DNA from: Pseudomonas sivasensis
GTDB taxonomy: Bacteria; Pseudomonadota; Gammaproteobacteria; Pseudomonadales; Pseudomonadaceae
DNA length: 41,617 nt
Assembly: GCF_013778505.1 (NCBI RefSeq)
Contig: NZ_JAAOWU010000029.1
Span: 1 to 41,617 of the forward strand
Reading direction: 5' to 3'
The position numbers and the translations under genes are program-made. Numbering within the stretch: the stretch's first letter is position 1; the number at the start of each line of letters is the position of its first letter. Below are positions 35,152-41,617 of the stretch, piece by piece. Under the pieces are notes generated by a model. It did no database searches and was not told the origin of the DNA. It saw nothing but the letters and a program-made list of their open reading frames with translations.

Positions 35152-35381
35152 GTCCAACCCATTGGCTATTAGTCCCTCTGCTCTAGCTACAAGCCCACTC
35201 TAAGTTGATCATTCAACTCACTAAAAAATCGAAAAAAACCAACTAAGCGCCGTTACACACCTTTTGCCGTCCTTAAAAAATCTTCTTAAACCCCCTGCGT
35301 TCAAGAGCGAAATTTTCCTCTTGCACCGTAAGTAATGTCCTACACTCATTCCCGTGCATTTGGGAGTTCAGGAGGTATCCC
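35152..35381. other. AT-rich promoter region before the LuxR gene
   Basis: Together with the preceding repeats this makes a gap of about 340 bp between fpr and the LuxR-type gene. It is AT-rich (runs of A near 35222-35240 and 35273-35290). I see no palindromic lux box of the usual 18-20 bp type and no coding frame. Confidence 0.4.
35370..35375 (+). promoter_or_regulatory. strong Shine-Dalgarno AGGAGG before LuxR gene
   Basis: AGGAGG is 6 bases before ATG 35382 (out of frame with LuxR) and 11 bases before in-frame ATG 35387. The in-frame ATG 35414 has its own GGAGAG at 35402-35407 with 6-base spacing. Which start is used decides whether translation of the small overlapping ORF regulates the gene. 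Confidence 0.6.
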
Positions 35382-35486
35382 ATGTCATGCAGACCCCACA
35401 TGGAGAGTTACCAATGGTTAACTGGCGTAATACACGTCTTCCCAAACTGGAAGGTGAAAGCGAGGCCACCACTCTTTTCGAGATAG
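35382..35486 (+). CDS. possible 34-residue overlapping upstream ORF
   Basis: ATG 35382, optimally placed behind AGGAGG, opens a frame of 34 codons (starting MSCRPHMESYQW) ending in TAG 35484-35486, entirely overlapping the 5' end of the LuxR gene in the +1 frame. The peptide shows no recognisable motif. If translated, it would compete with or couple to the regulator's start. Evidence is only ribosome-site spacing. Confidence 0.25.
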   Translation: MSCRPHMESYQWLTGVIHVFPNWKVKARPPLFSR

Positions 35487-36124
35487 CCCTCAACCACACC
35501 TTCGCACTCGGCTTTCAATACTGTTCCTTTACGATGAGTTCACACCTACCCAACAATCGAACGAAGCCCGTTCGCTTCAATAACTATCCAGATGAGTGGA
35601 ACAATCTTTACAACCAAGCGCACTTCTTTGAAGTGGATCCTGTGGTAACACATTGCAAACGCTCTGTATTACCCATCGCCTGGGAGGAAAAAACGTTTAA
35701 AGACTCACCCAACTTATGGTCTTTGGCTCAGTCGTTTGGTGTGCATTTGGGTTGGACCCAAGCAGTGCATGATTTCCAGGGTGTGTTCAGCATGCTTACC
35801 CTGGGTCGCAGTAAAGGTGCCGTGACTCCGGAAGAGCTCTACGAAAAAGCTGGCCAGGTCCTGTGGCTTTGCCATGCGATGCATGCGGCCGTGGCGCAGA
35901 CTTACGCGGCCAGCCCCAGTATCAACCCTGCGAAAAAATTGACCTCGCGCGAGACCGAAATCCTCAAATGGTCAGCCATGGGCAAAACTGCCGCAGACAT
36001 TGCCACCATCCTGTGCCTTTCCGAACGTACCGTGGGCTTTCACATCTGCAGTTGCTTCAAAAAGCTGGGGGTCAACAACAAGATCGCCGCCGTGCTCTGT
36101 GCCTCGAAAGCAGGGCTGTTTTAA
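35387..36124 (+). CDS. LuxR-type quorum-sensing regulator, solo in this window
   Basis: A 245-residue regulator with an N-terminal autoinducer-binding domain (residues about 25-160) and a C-terminal GerE helix-turn-helix (about 180-242, LTSRETEILKWSAMGKTAADIA then SERTVGFHI). The acyl-homoserine-lactone pocket residues align with TraR: W71, Y75, D84-P85 and W99 correspond to W57, Y61, D70-P71 and W85. All are conserved, unlike plant-signal LuxR solos where the Trp/Tyr change. No luxI-type synthase is nearby. Start is ambiguous between 35387 and 35414 (MVNWRNTRLPK); GTG 35354 is less likely. Confidence 0.88.
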   Translation: MQTPHGELPMVNWRNTRLPKLEGESEATTLFEIALNHTFALGFQYCSFTMSSHLPNNRTKPVRFNNYPDEWNNLYNQAHFFEVDPVVTHCKRSVLPIAWEEKTFKDSPNLWSLAQSFGVHLGWTQAVHDFQGVFSMLTLGRSKGAVTPEELYEKAGQVLWLCHAMHAAVAQTYAASPSINPAKKLTSRETEILKWSAMGKTAADIATILCLSERTVGFHICSCFKKLGVNNKIAAVLCASKAGLF

Positions 36125-36192
36125 CCGCCCTTGAAACACCGCATGTAATCCCCGTAGAAAAAAAGTAACATTTACGCCCAATTCTGAGTGCA

Positions 36193-36209
36193 GGGCCCCT
36201 TGGGGGCCC
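36193..36209 (+). other. GC-rich hairpin between LuxR gene and rlmG
   Basis: GGGCCCC and GGGGCCC pair perfectly over a 3-base loop. The T-run of an intrinsic terminator is missing, so it may only be a weak terminator or a structured leader of rlmG. Confidence 0.35.
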
Positions 36210-36280
36210 GCCTGTAGTTCACTCAGACGGTTGCGCAGGTCACTGCCGCCGCCCATCGATTACCCAGAGCCTCCCCCGCC

Positions 36281-37405
36281 ATGCCCCTGCTCGACAGCCC
36301 CTTCGCCCAGCTCGATCTGATCCGCCAGCCAGAGCAACATAACGATCCGCTGCAAGCCTTCGATGCGGCCGACGAATACCTGCTCAGCCACCTGGCCGGA
36401 CAACAGCCGAGTGCAGCGACACGCGTGCTGGTACTCAATGATAGTTTCGGTGCCTTGGCGGCCAGTCTTGAAGGCCAGATGCAGGTCACCTCCAGCGGCG
36501 ACTCGTTTCTCGCCGCCCAGGGCCTGGAGAAAAACCTGGTACGCAATGGCAAGGCGTTTGATGGCGTGACTTTCGTGCCTGCCCACCAAGTGCCGACCGG
36601 CCCCTTTGACCGAGTTCTGATCCGCGTACCCAAAACCCTGGCACTGCTGGAAGAACAGCTGATCCGCCTGCAAGGCCAACTGGCACCGGGCGCAGAGGTC
36701 ATCGCCGGGGCGATGGTCAAGCACCTGCCCCGTGCGGCCGGTGAGTTGCTGGAGCGTTACATCGGGCCGATGCACGCCTCCCTTGCGGTAAAGAAGGCAC
36801 GGTTGCTGATTGCCACTCTGGAAGATCGCCCCGCGGCAGTCTCGCCCTACCCAACGCGCTATCAGCTTGAAACACCCGCTATCGAACTGCTCAACCACGC
36901 CAACGTGTTCTGCCGTGAAGGCCTGGACATCGGCACCCGCGCCTTCCTGCCGCACCTGCCCAAAGGCCTGGGCAGTGCGCGCGTCGCGGACCTGGGCTGC
37001 GGCAACGGCGTGCTGGCGATTGCCAGCGCGCTGCAAAACCCGGACGCCCATTACACCTTGCTCGACGAGTCGTACATGGCCGTGCAATCAGCCCTTGAGA
37101 ACTGGCAAGCCGCCCTCGGCGAACGGGAGGTGACCGTGCGTGCTGCCGATGGCCTGGCCGGCCAGGCCTCGGACTCTCTGGATGTGGTGCTGTGCAACCC
37201 ACCGTTCCACCAACAACAAGTGGTCGGCGACTTCCTCGCCTGGCGCATGTTCCAGCAAGCGCGGGAAGCGCTGGTGGTGGGCGGCGCGCTTTATATAGTC
37301 GGAAACCGCCACCTGGGTTATCACAGCAAATTGGCGCGACTGTTCCGCGGTGTCGAGCAAGTGGCCGCCACGCCGAAATTCGTCATCCTCAAAGCGCGCA
37401 AATAA
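36281..37405 (+). CDS. rlmG: 23S rRNA (guanine-1835 N2) methyltransferase RlmG
   Basis: A 374-residue SAM-dependent methyltransferase. The N-terminal half is a catalytically dead methyltransferase-like domain (LVLNDSFGALAASL, RVPKTLALLEEQL); the C-terminal half is active, with SAM motif VADLGCGNGVLA (about 234-245) and the N2-guanine motif NPPFHQ (about 306-311). NHANVFCREGLDIGTRAFLPHLP is the conserved linker. The sequence fits RlmG (E. coli 378 residues) better than RsmC, its close relative acting on 16S G1207, so I name it rlmG. No strong Shine-Dalgarno; ATG 36281 gives the normal N-terminus (MPLLDSPFAQLDL). Confidence 0.88.
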   Translation: MPLLDSPFAQLDLIRQPEQHNDPLQAFDAADEYLLSHLAGQQPSAATRVLVLNDSFGALAASLEGQMQVTSSGDSFLAAQGLEKNLVRNGKAFDGVTFVPAHQVPTGPFDRVLIRVPKTLALLEEQLIRLQGQLAPGAEVIAGAMVKHLPRAAGELLERYIGPMHASLAVKKARLLIATLEDRPAAVSPYPTRYQLETPAIELLNHANVFCREGLDIGTRAFLPHLPKGLGSARVADLGCGNGVLAIASALQNPDAHYTLLDESYMAVQSALENWQAALGEREVTVRAADGLAGQASDSLDVVLCNPPFHQQQVVGDFLAWRMFQQAREALVVGGALYIVGNRHLGYHSKLARLFRGVEQVAATPKFVILKARK

Positions 37406-37442
37406 AAAAAGCCCTGCCTCTCCAAACGAAAAAGCAGGGCTT
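37403..37442 (-). terminator. terminator of the cio operon
   Basis: Stem AAGCCCTGC / GCAGGGCTT (9 bp, 16-base A-rich loop). The A-run at 37404-37410 becomes a U-run on the - strand, so it ends the leftward cioA-cioB-DUF2474 transcript. A second hairpin CCGGGC / GCCCGG at 37448-37465 lies just ahead. Confidence 0.85.
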
Positions 37443-37474
37443 GAAAACCGGGCCGCAAAGCCCGGATCGGGATG

Positions 37475-37642
37475 TCAGTGGGTGGTCAGGCCGGCCGCAT
37501 TCATGAACATGCGCATCAGGCTGGCCACGACGAACAGCGCCAGCACACTGCCGGTCCAGATCATCGCCAGCCACCCCAGACGCCGCCACAACGGCTGTTT
37601 CTCGCCCTCTTCAATTTCGTGCAACGTAGGTTTGCCGGACAT
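37475..37642 (-). CDS. DUF2474 small membrane protein of Cio oxidase
   Basis: A 55-residue protein beginning MSGKPTLHEIEEGEK with one transmembrane helix (about 26-47, LAMIWTGSVLALFVVASL) and a short C-terminal tail. It fits DUF2474, found directly after cydB/cioB genes, and is analogous to the CydX-type single-helix subunits of bd oxidases. AGGAGGG with 7-base spacing is an excellent ribosome site and overlaps the TAG of cioB, indicating translational coupling. The gene ends 33 bp before the operon terminator. Confidence 0.87.
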   Translation of the reverse strand: MSGKPTLHEIEEGEKQPLWRRLGWLAMIWTGSVLALFVVASLMRMFMNAAGLTTH

Positions 37643-37654
37643 GCCACAACCCTC

Positions 37655-38662
37655 CTAGTGATAGCCGTCTTCGTGGGTGACCTTGCCGCGGAACACGTAG
37701 TAGCTCCAGAAGGTGTAGCCCAGGATGAACGGGATGATGAACAGCGTACCCACCAGCATGAAACCCTGGCTTTGCGGCGGTGCGGCCGCGTCCCAGATCG
37801 ATACGGAAGGCGGAATGATGTTCGGCCACAGGCTGATCCCAAGGCCGCTGTAGCCGAGGAAAATCAACACCAGCGTCAACAGGAACGGCGTGTAGTGGGC
37901 ATTACGCGCGACCGCGCGGATCAACCCGTACATGGTCACCAGCACCAGGATCGGCACCGGCAGGAACCAGAACAGGTTCGGCAGGGTGAACCAGCGCGTC
38001 GCGATTTCCGGGTGCGCCAGCGGCGTCCAGATACTGACGATGCCAATCACCGCCAACACAACGAATGCCAAGGGCCGCGCCAGGTTGTGCATCTTCTCCT
38101 GCAACGGGCCTTCGGTTTTCATGATCAACCAGGTGCAGCCGAGCAAGGCATAGGCCACGATCAGCGCCACGCCGCAGAACATCGTGAACGGTGTGAGCCA
38201 GTCCAGTGAGCCACCGGCAAACTGGCGGTCCACCACCGGAATCCCGTCGATAAACGCCCCCAACGCTACGCCCTGGAAGAACGTGGCCGTCAGCGAACCG
38301 CCGATAAACGCCTTGTCCCACAGGTGGCGCTTGTGGTCCTTGGCCTTGAAACGGAACTCGAAGGCCACGCCACGGAAGATCAGCCCGATCAGCATCAGGA
38401 TCAGCGGCAGGTACAGCGCCGACAACACCACCGAATAGGCCAGCGGGAAGGCGCCAAACAACGCTGCGCCACCGAGTACCAGCCAGGTCTCGTTACCGTC
38501 CCAAACCGGGGCGACGGTGTTCATCATCACGTCGCGGTCGACTTTGCCCGGAATAAACGGGAAGAGGATGCCAATGCCGAGGTCGAAGCCGTCCATCACG
38601 ACGTACATCATGATGCCGAAGATGATGATCACGGCCCAGATCAGCGGAAGATCAATACCCAT
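37655..38662 (-). CDS. cioB: cyanide-insensitive quinol oxidase subunit II
   Basis: A 335-residue membrane protein of the CydB/CioB family with about eight or nine helices, partner of CioA in a bd-type quinol oxidase. Conserved family stretches are YVVMDGFDLGIGILFPF, PVWDGNETWLVLGG and FPLAYSVVLSALYLP. The start ATG 38662 (MGIDLPLIW) follows the cioA stop by a single base (TGA-G-ATG); the longer frame inside cioA is a shadow. Ends in TAG that overlaps the Shine-Dalgarno of the DUF2474 gene. Confidence 0.95.
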   Translation of the reverse strand: MGIDLPLIWAVIIIFGIMMYVVMDGFDLGIGILFPFIPGKVDRDVMMNTVAPVWDGNETWLVLGGAALFGAFPLAYSVVLSALYLPLILMLIGLIFRGVAFEFRFKAKDHKRHLWDKAFIGGSLTATFFQGVALGAFIDGIPVVDRQFAGGSLDWLTPFTMFCGVALIVAYALLGCTWLIMKTEGPLQEKMHNLARPLAFVVLAVIGIVSIWTPLAHPEIATRWFTLPNLFWFLPVPILVLVTMYGLIRAVARNAHYTPFLLTLVLIFLGYSGLGISLWPNIIPPSVSIWDAAAPPQSQGFMLVGTLFIIPFILGYTFWSYYVFRGKVTHEDGYH

Positions 38663-38663
38663 C

Positions 38664-40103
38664 TCAATGCCCCTTGTGCTGGATGTCGACGTGGTCGTCA
38701 TCGTTGCCGTCATCGGCAGCCGACAACGGACGGGCCGGTGTGCGTTTCTGGCCAGGGCCACCGTGGGTCGGTTCAGTACTTTCGTGGGTCACAGGGCCTT
38801 TGCGTACCAGGCGCATCATGTAGCCCAACCCGGCGCCGAACAGCGCGAAGTACACCACCACGAACAACACCAGGGTAATCGTCATCTGCGCCAGGCTATG
38901 CCCGGATGAAGCATCCGCCGTGCGCATCAACCCGTAGACCACCCACGGCTGGCGGCCGATTTCGGTGGTGAACCAACCGGCAAGAATCGCGATCAGGCCG
39001 GACGGGCCCATCCACAGCGCCAGGTACAGGAACGGCTTGGACGTGTACATCTTGTCGCCGCGACGCAGCCACAGGCTGAACAGACCGGTGAAGATCATCA
39101 GGAAACCCAGGCCGACCATGACCCGGAACGACCAGAACACGATGGTCGAATTGGGACGGTCTTCAGGCGGAAACTCCTTGAGCGCTGGCACTTGTTTGTC
39201 CAGGGAGTGGGTCAGGATCAGGCTGCCCAGGTAAGGAATTTCCACCGCGTATTTGGTTTTTTCGGCCTTCATGTCGGGCCAGCCAAACAGAATCAGCGGG
39301 GTCGGCTCATTGCCTTTGTTTTCCCAGTGGCCCTCAATCGCCGCGATTTTTGCCGGCTGATGCTTCAGGGTGTTGAGGCCGTGGAAGTCACCGATCACCG
39401 CCTGGATAGGCGCCACGATCAGCGCCATCCACATCGCCATCGAGAGCATTGTGCGGATCGCCGGGTTGTCCTTGCCGCGCAGCAAGTGCCACGCTGCCGA
39501 GGAACCGACAAAGAAGGCCGTGGCAACAAAGGCCGCTGTGGCCATGTGCGCCAAGCGGTAAGGGAACGATGGGTTGAAGACAACGGCGAACCAGTCGGTT
39601 GGAATCACCCGGCCATCGATGATTTCAAAGCCTTGTGGCGTCTGCATCCAGCTGTTGGACGACAGAATCCAGAAGGTTGAGATCAACGTGCCCACGGCCA
39701 CCATCACGGTGGAGAAGAAGTGCAGCTTGCGCCCGACCTTGTTCCAGCCGAACAACATCACCCCAAGGAAACCGGCCTCAAGGAAGAAGGCGGTGAGCAC
39801 TTCGTAGGTAAGAAGCGGCCCGGTGACGGCGCCGGCAAAGTCCGAGAAGCGACTCCAGTTGGTGCCGAACTGATACGCCATGACCAGGCCCGAGACCACG
39901 CCCATGCCGAAGTTGACCGCAAAGATCTTCGACCAGAAATGGTAGAGGTCGCGGTAGGTGTCGTTGTGGGTCTTGAGCCACAAGCCTTCCAGCACCGCGA
40001 GGTAACTGGCCAGGCCGATGGTGATCGCCGGGAACAGGATGTGGAACGAGATGGTGAACGCGAATTGAATTCGGGCGAGATCTAGCGCCTCCAAACCGAA
40101 CAT
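38664..40103 (-). CDS. cioA: cyanide-insensitive quinol oxidase subunit I
   Basis: A 479-residue CydA-family subunit carrying the haem sites of a bd-type quinol oxidase in the inner membrane. Visible landmarks are RIQFAFTISFHILFPAI with the axial His near the N-terminus, HMATAAFVA, and the short Q-loop GWFTTEIGRQPWVVYG, with no long insertion as in E. coli CydA; this is the CIO subclass, resistant to cyanide. ATG 40103 (MFGLEALDLARIQ) with AGAGGAAG 4 bases ahead is the start. A perfect Anr box lies 157 bp upstream; in P. aeruginosa Anr represses cioAB at low oxygen. Confidence 0.96.
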   Translation of the reverse strand: MFGLEALDLARIQFAFTISFHILFPAITIGLASYLAVLEGLWLKTHNDTYRDLYHFWSKIFAVNFGMGVVSGLVMAYQFGTNWSRFSDFAGAVTGPLLTYEVLTAFFLEAGFLGVMLFGWNKVGRKLHFFSTVMVAVGTLISTFWILSSNSWMQTPQGFEIIDGRVIPTDWFAVVFNPSFPYRLAHMATAAFVATAFFVGSSAAWHLLRGKDNPAIRTMLSMAMWMALIVAPIQAVIGDFHGLNTLKHQPAKIAAIEGHWENKGNEPTPLILFGWPDMKAEKTKYAVEIPYLGSLILTHSLDKQVPALKEFPPEDRPNSTIVFWSFRVMVGLGFLMIFTGLFSLWLRRGDKMYTSKPFLYLALWMGPSGLIAILAGWFTTEIGRQPWVVYGLMRTADASSGHSLAQMTITLVLFVVVYFALFGAGLGYMMRLVRKGPVTHESTEPTHGGPGQKRTPARPLSAADDGNDDDHVDIQHKGH

Positions 40104-40420
40104 AAGTCTTCCTCTGTCAGGTAATACCGGCTGCTGGCGGAAGCCTGCACCCACTGCCCCCACGGATATGGAGTGTGGCGAATTTCAATTCGTTTCTTTT
40201 TTTACCAGCCACGTAGGGATTCTGGCCTTGCGGCCGCCAGATCAATCCCCACGGAGGTTTTGATCTGGATCAAGCATTACTGAAAGAGTAGTCCCATTTT
40301 CTGTGTCCAGTTATGTGGTCTTTTGCCGCGTGACAGACTGCCTCAGCCCAGCTCTAGCAACTATCTGTTACAACTTAATGCTAATCTCGCGGCTCCCTCT
40401 CGCCTCGACCCGAATTCCCG
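40104..40420. other. divergent promoter region cioA / MFS gene
   Basis: 317 bp without a supported gene. It holds an Anr/FNR box (separate entry) and a second half-site: AGATCAA at 40239-40245 faces TTGATCT at 40260-40266 as an inverted repeat. The right part is AT-rich and could carry the promoter of the MFS gene. Confidence 0.5.
40260..40273. promoter_or_regulatory. Anr/FNR box TTGATCTGGATCAA
   Basis: Perfect match to TTGAT-N4-ATCAA, the Anr/Dnr/FNR recognition pattern, located about 157 bp upstream of cioA and 148 bp upstream of the MFS gene. In P. aeruginosa Anr represses cioAB when oxygen is limiting. Confidence 0.85.
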
Positions 40421-41617
40421 ATGCCTAGTGAACCCGTGTTGCTGTTGCGTCATCACCGCCCTTTCATCGCGTTCTGGCTGGCACGGATTTTCACTGCCAG
40501 CGGCTTCCAGATGCTCACCGTGGCCATCGGCTGGAACCTGTACCAACTGACCGGCAATGTGCTGGACTTGGGTCTGGTCGGGTTGGTGGAGTTCGTGCCA
40601 CGGGTGCTGTTCATGCTGCACACCGGACACGTGGCCGACCGCTACGAGCGGCGCAAAGTCGCAGCCATCTGCCAGACCGTACAGGCGCTGATTGCCCTGT
40701 CCCTGGCCATCGGCGGCCTGACCGGCAACGTGACCCGCGAGATGATTTTTATCCTCGCCTTCCTGCTCGGTGCCGCGCGCTCGTTTGAATTGCCCACCAC
40801 CCAGGCGCTGCTGCCGAGCATCGTGCCCAGTGCGCTGTTCCCGCGTGCGGTGGCGTCTTCACAGTCGGCCCAGCAACTGGCCACCATCGTCGCCCCGGCG
40901 CTCGGCGGTTTGCTTTATGCGTTCGGCAGCGTCTGGGTGTATGGCCCCACGGTGGTGCTGTACATCATCGCCTGCGTGCTGACCCTCAACCTGCCCGCCC
41001 GCCAGACCCCGCTGAACAAAGGCAAGGCCACCCTGGATTCGCTGCTGGCCGGCATCCGTTTTATCCGCAGCCGCCCGGACATCCTCGGCGCTATTTCCCT
41101 GGACCTGTTCGCCGTGCTGCTGGGCGGCGCCACCGCGTTGCTGCCGGTGTTCGCCAAGGACATCCTGCTGACCGGCGCCTGGGGCCTGGGCCTGTTGCGT
41201 TCGGCACCGGCGGTGGGCGCACTGTTGATGTCGTTGTGGCTGGCGCGCTTTTCGGTGGACCGCAAAGTTGGCAGGGTAATGTTCACCGCTGTCGGCGTGT
41301 TCGGCGTGGCGACCATTGCTTTCGGCCTGTCCACCTCGTTCTGGTTTTCCCTGGCAGTGCTGGTGGTGCTGGGCGCGGCGGACATGATCAGCATGGTCAT
41401 TCGCGCCTCCTTCGTGCAGTTGGAGACGCCGGATGAAATGCGCGGCCGGGTCAGTGCGGTCAACGGGCTGTTTATCGGCGCGTCCAACCAGTTAGGCGAG
41501 TTCGAGTCCGGTATCACTGCGCACTGGTTCGGCACCGTGCCCGCCGTGGTCATGGGCGGAATCGGTACGCTGGTGGTAACCGGAGTGTGGATAAAACTGT
41601 TCCCGACACTGGCGAAT
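40421..41617 (+). CDS. MFS transporter, EntS-like, 3' end outside window
   Basis: The first 399 codons of a major facilitator transporter, still open at the window edge. It starts MPSEPVLLLRHHRPFIAFW and has about eleven or twelve hydrophobic helices in the visible part. The loop after TM2 reads GHVADRYERRKVA, the MFS signature motif G-x-x-x-D-R-x-x-R-R/K, and the central loop is short. The overall pattern resembles the MFS_3 / enterobactin-exporter (EntS) group. The substrate is unknown. There is no clear Shine-Dalgarno before ATG 40421. It is divergent from cioA. Confidence 0.87.
   Translation, partial: MPSEPVLLLRHHRPFIAFWLARIFTASGFQMLTVAIGWNLYQLTGNVLDLGLVGLVEFVPRVLFMLHTGHVADRYERRKVAAICQTVQALIALSLAIGGLTGNVTREMIFILAFLLGAARSFELPTTQALLPSIVPSALFPRAVASSQSAQQLATIVAPALGGLLYAFGSVWVYGPTVVLYIIACVLTLNLPARQTPLNKGKATLDSLLAGIRFIRSRPDILGAISLDLFAVLLGGATALLPVFAKDILLTGAWGLGLLRSAPAVGALLMSLWLARFSVDRKVGRVMFTAVGVFGVATIAFGLSTSFWFSLAVLVVLGAADMISMVIRASFVQLETPDEMRGRVSAVNGLFIGASNQLGEFESGITAHWFGTVPAVVMGGIGTLVVTGVWIKLFPTLAN

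Overview
The window looks like chromosomal core sequence from a Pseudomonas of the P. fluorescens group. The grounds are a high-GC pseudomonad coding style, SBW25-like REP/REPIN repeats built on GTGGGAGGGGGCTTGC, and a gene order I recall from P. aeruginosa (gdhA, ABC-F, morA, glyA, CobW-type GTPase, yjiX, cstA, PilZ, radA, ankB, katB, mscL, fpr). I see no tRNA, rRNA, CRISPR array, insertion sequence or prophage.

Layout. 1-4.8 kb holds a chemotaxis and c-di-GMP cluster on the + strand: CheV, an HD-GYP protein and a dCache chemoreceptor. 4.9-9.2 kb has an ArnT-like membrane glycosyltransferase, a YqhA membrane protein, a large orphan lipoprotein and a small orphan protein. 9.5-11.9 kb encodes a Lon-like AAA+ protease (-). 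12.2-14.6 kb is a DUF3015 / Lnb-domain (DUF4105) envelope pair. 14.8-16.2 kb has an AroQ-class chorismate mutase, a small lipoprotein and a GreA/B-like protein. 16.2-19.5 kb has gdhA and ettA (-). 19.8-23.6 kb is morA, and 23.9-25.1 kb glyA. 25.3-28.7 kb is the cstA-yjiX-yjiA operon (-). 28.9-35.0 kb has mapZ, an orphan secreted protein, radA, the katB-ankB pair, mscL and fpr. 35.4-37.4 kb has a LuxR-type regulator and rlmG. 37.5-40.1 kb is the cyanide-insensitive oxidase operon cioA-cioB-DUF2474 (-), and an MFS exporter runs off the right edge.

The most striking observation is that morA, a multi-PAS GGDEF-EAL sensor, carries an in-frame TAG at 22917-22919, exactly at the GGDEF/EAL junction. 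Reading continues open in the same frame through an intact EAL domain to 23639. If real, this separates a diguanylate cyclase from its phosphodiesterase, in a neighbourhood that also encodes an HD-GYP protein, CheV, a chemoreceptor and a MapZ-type c-di-GMP receptor.

Several regulatory sites can be read directly. There is a perfect Anr/FNR box upstream of cioA and TGTCGC half-sites (ArgR-like) upstream of gdhA. An AAnAAnAA Hfq/Crc-type motif lies in the first codons of cstA, and a 15-bp palindrome sits between cstA and mapZ. Three TAGTGGCA repeats lie upstream of fpr, and an overlapping upstream ORF with a strong Shine-Dalgarno covers the LuxR gene start. Six REPINs in two opposite topologies lie strictly between genes.
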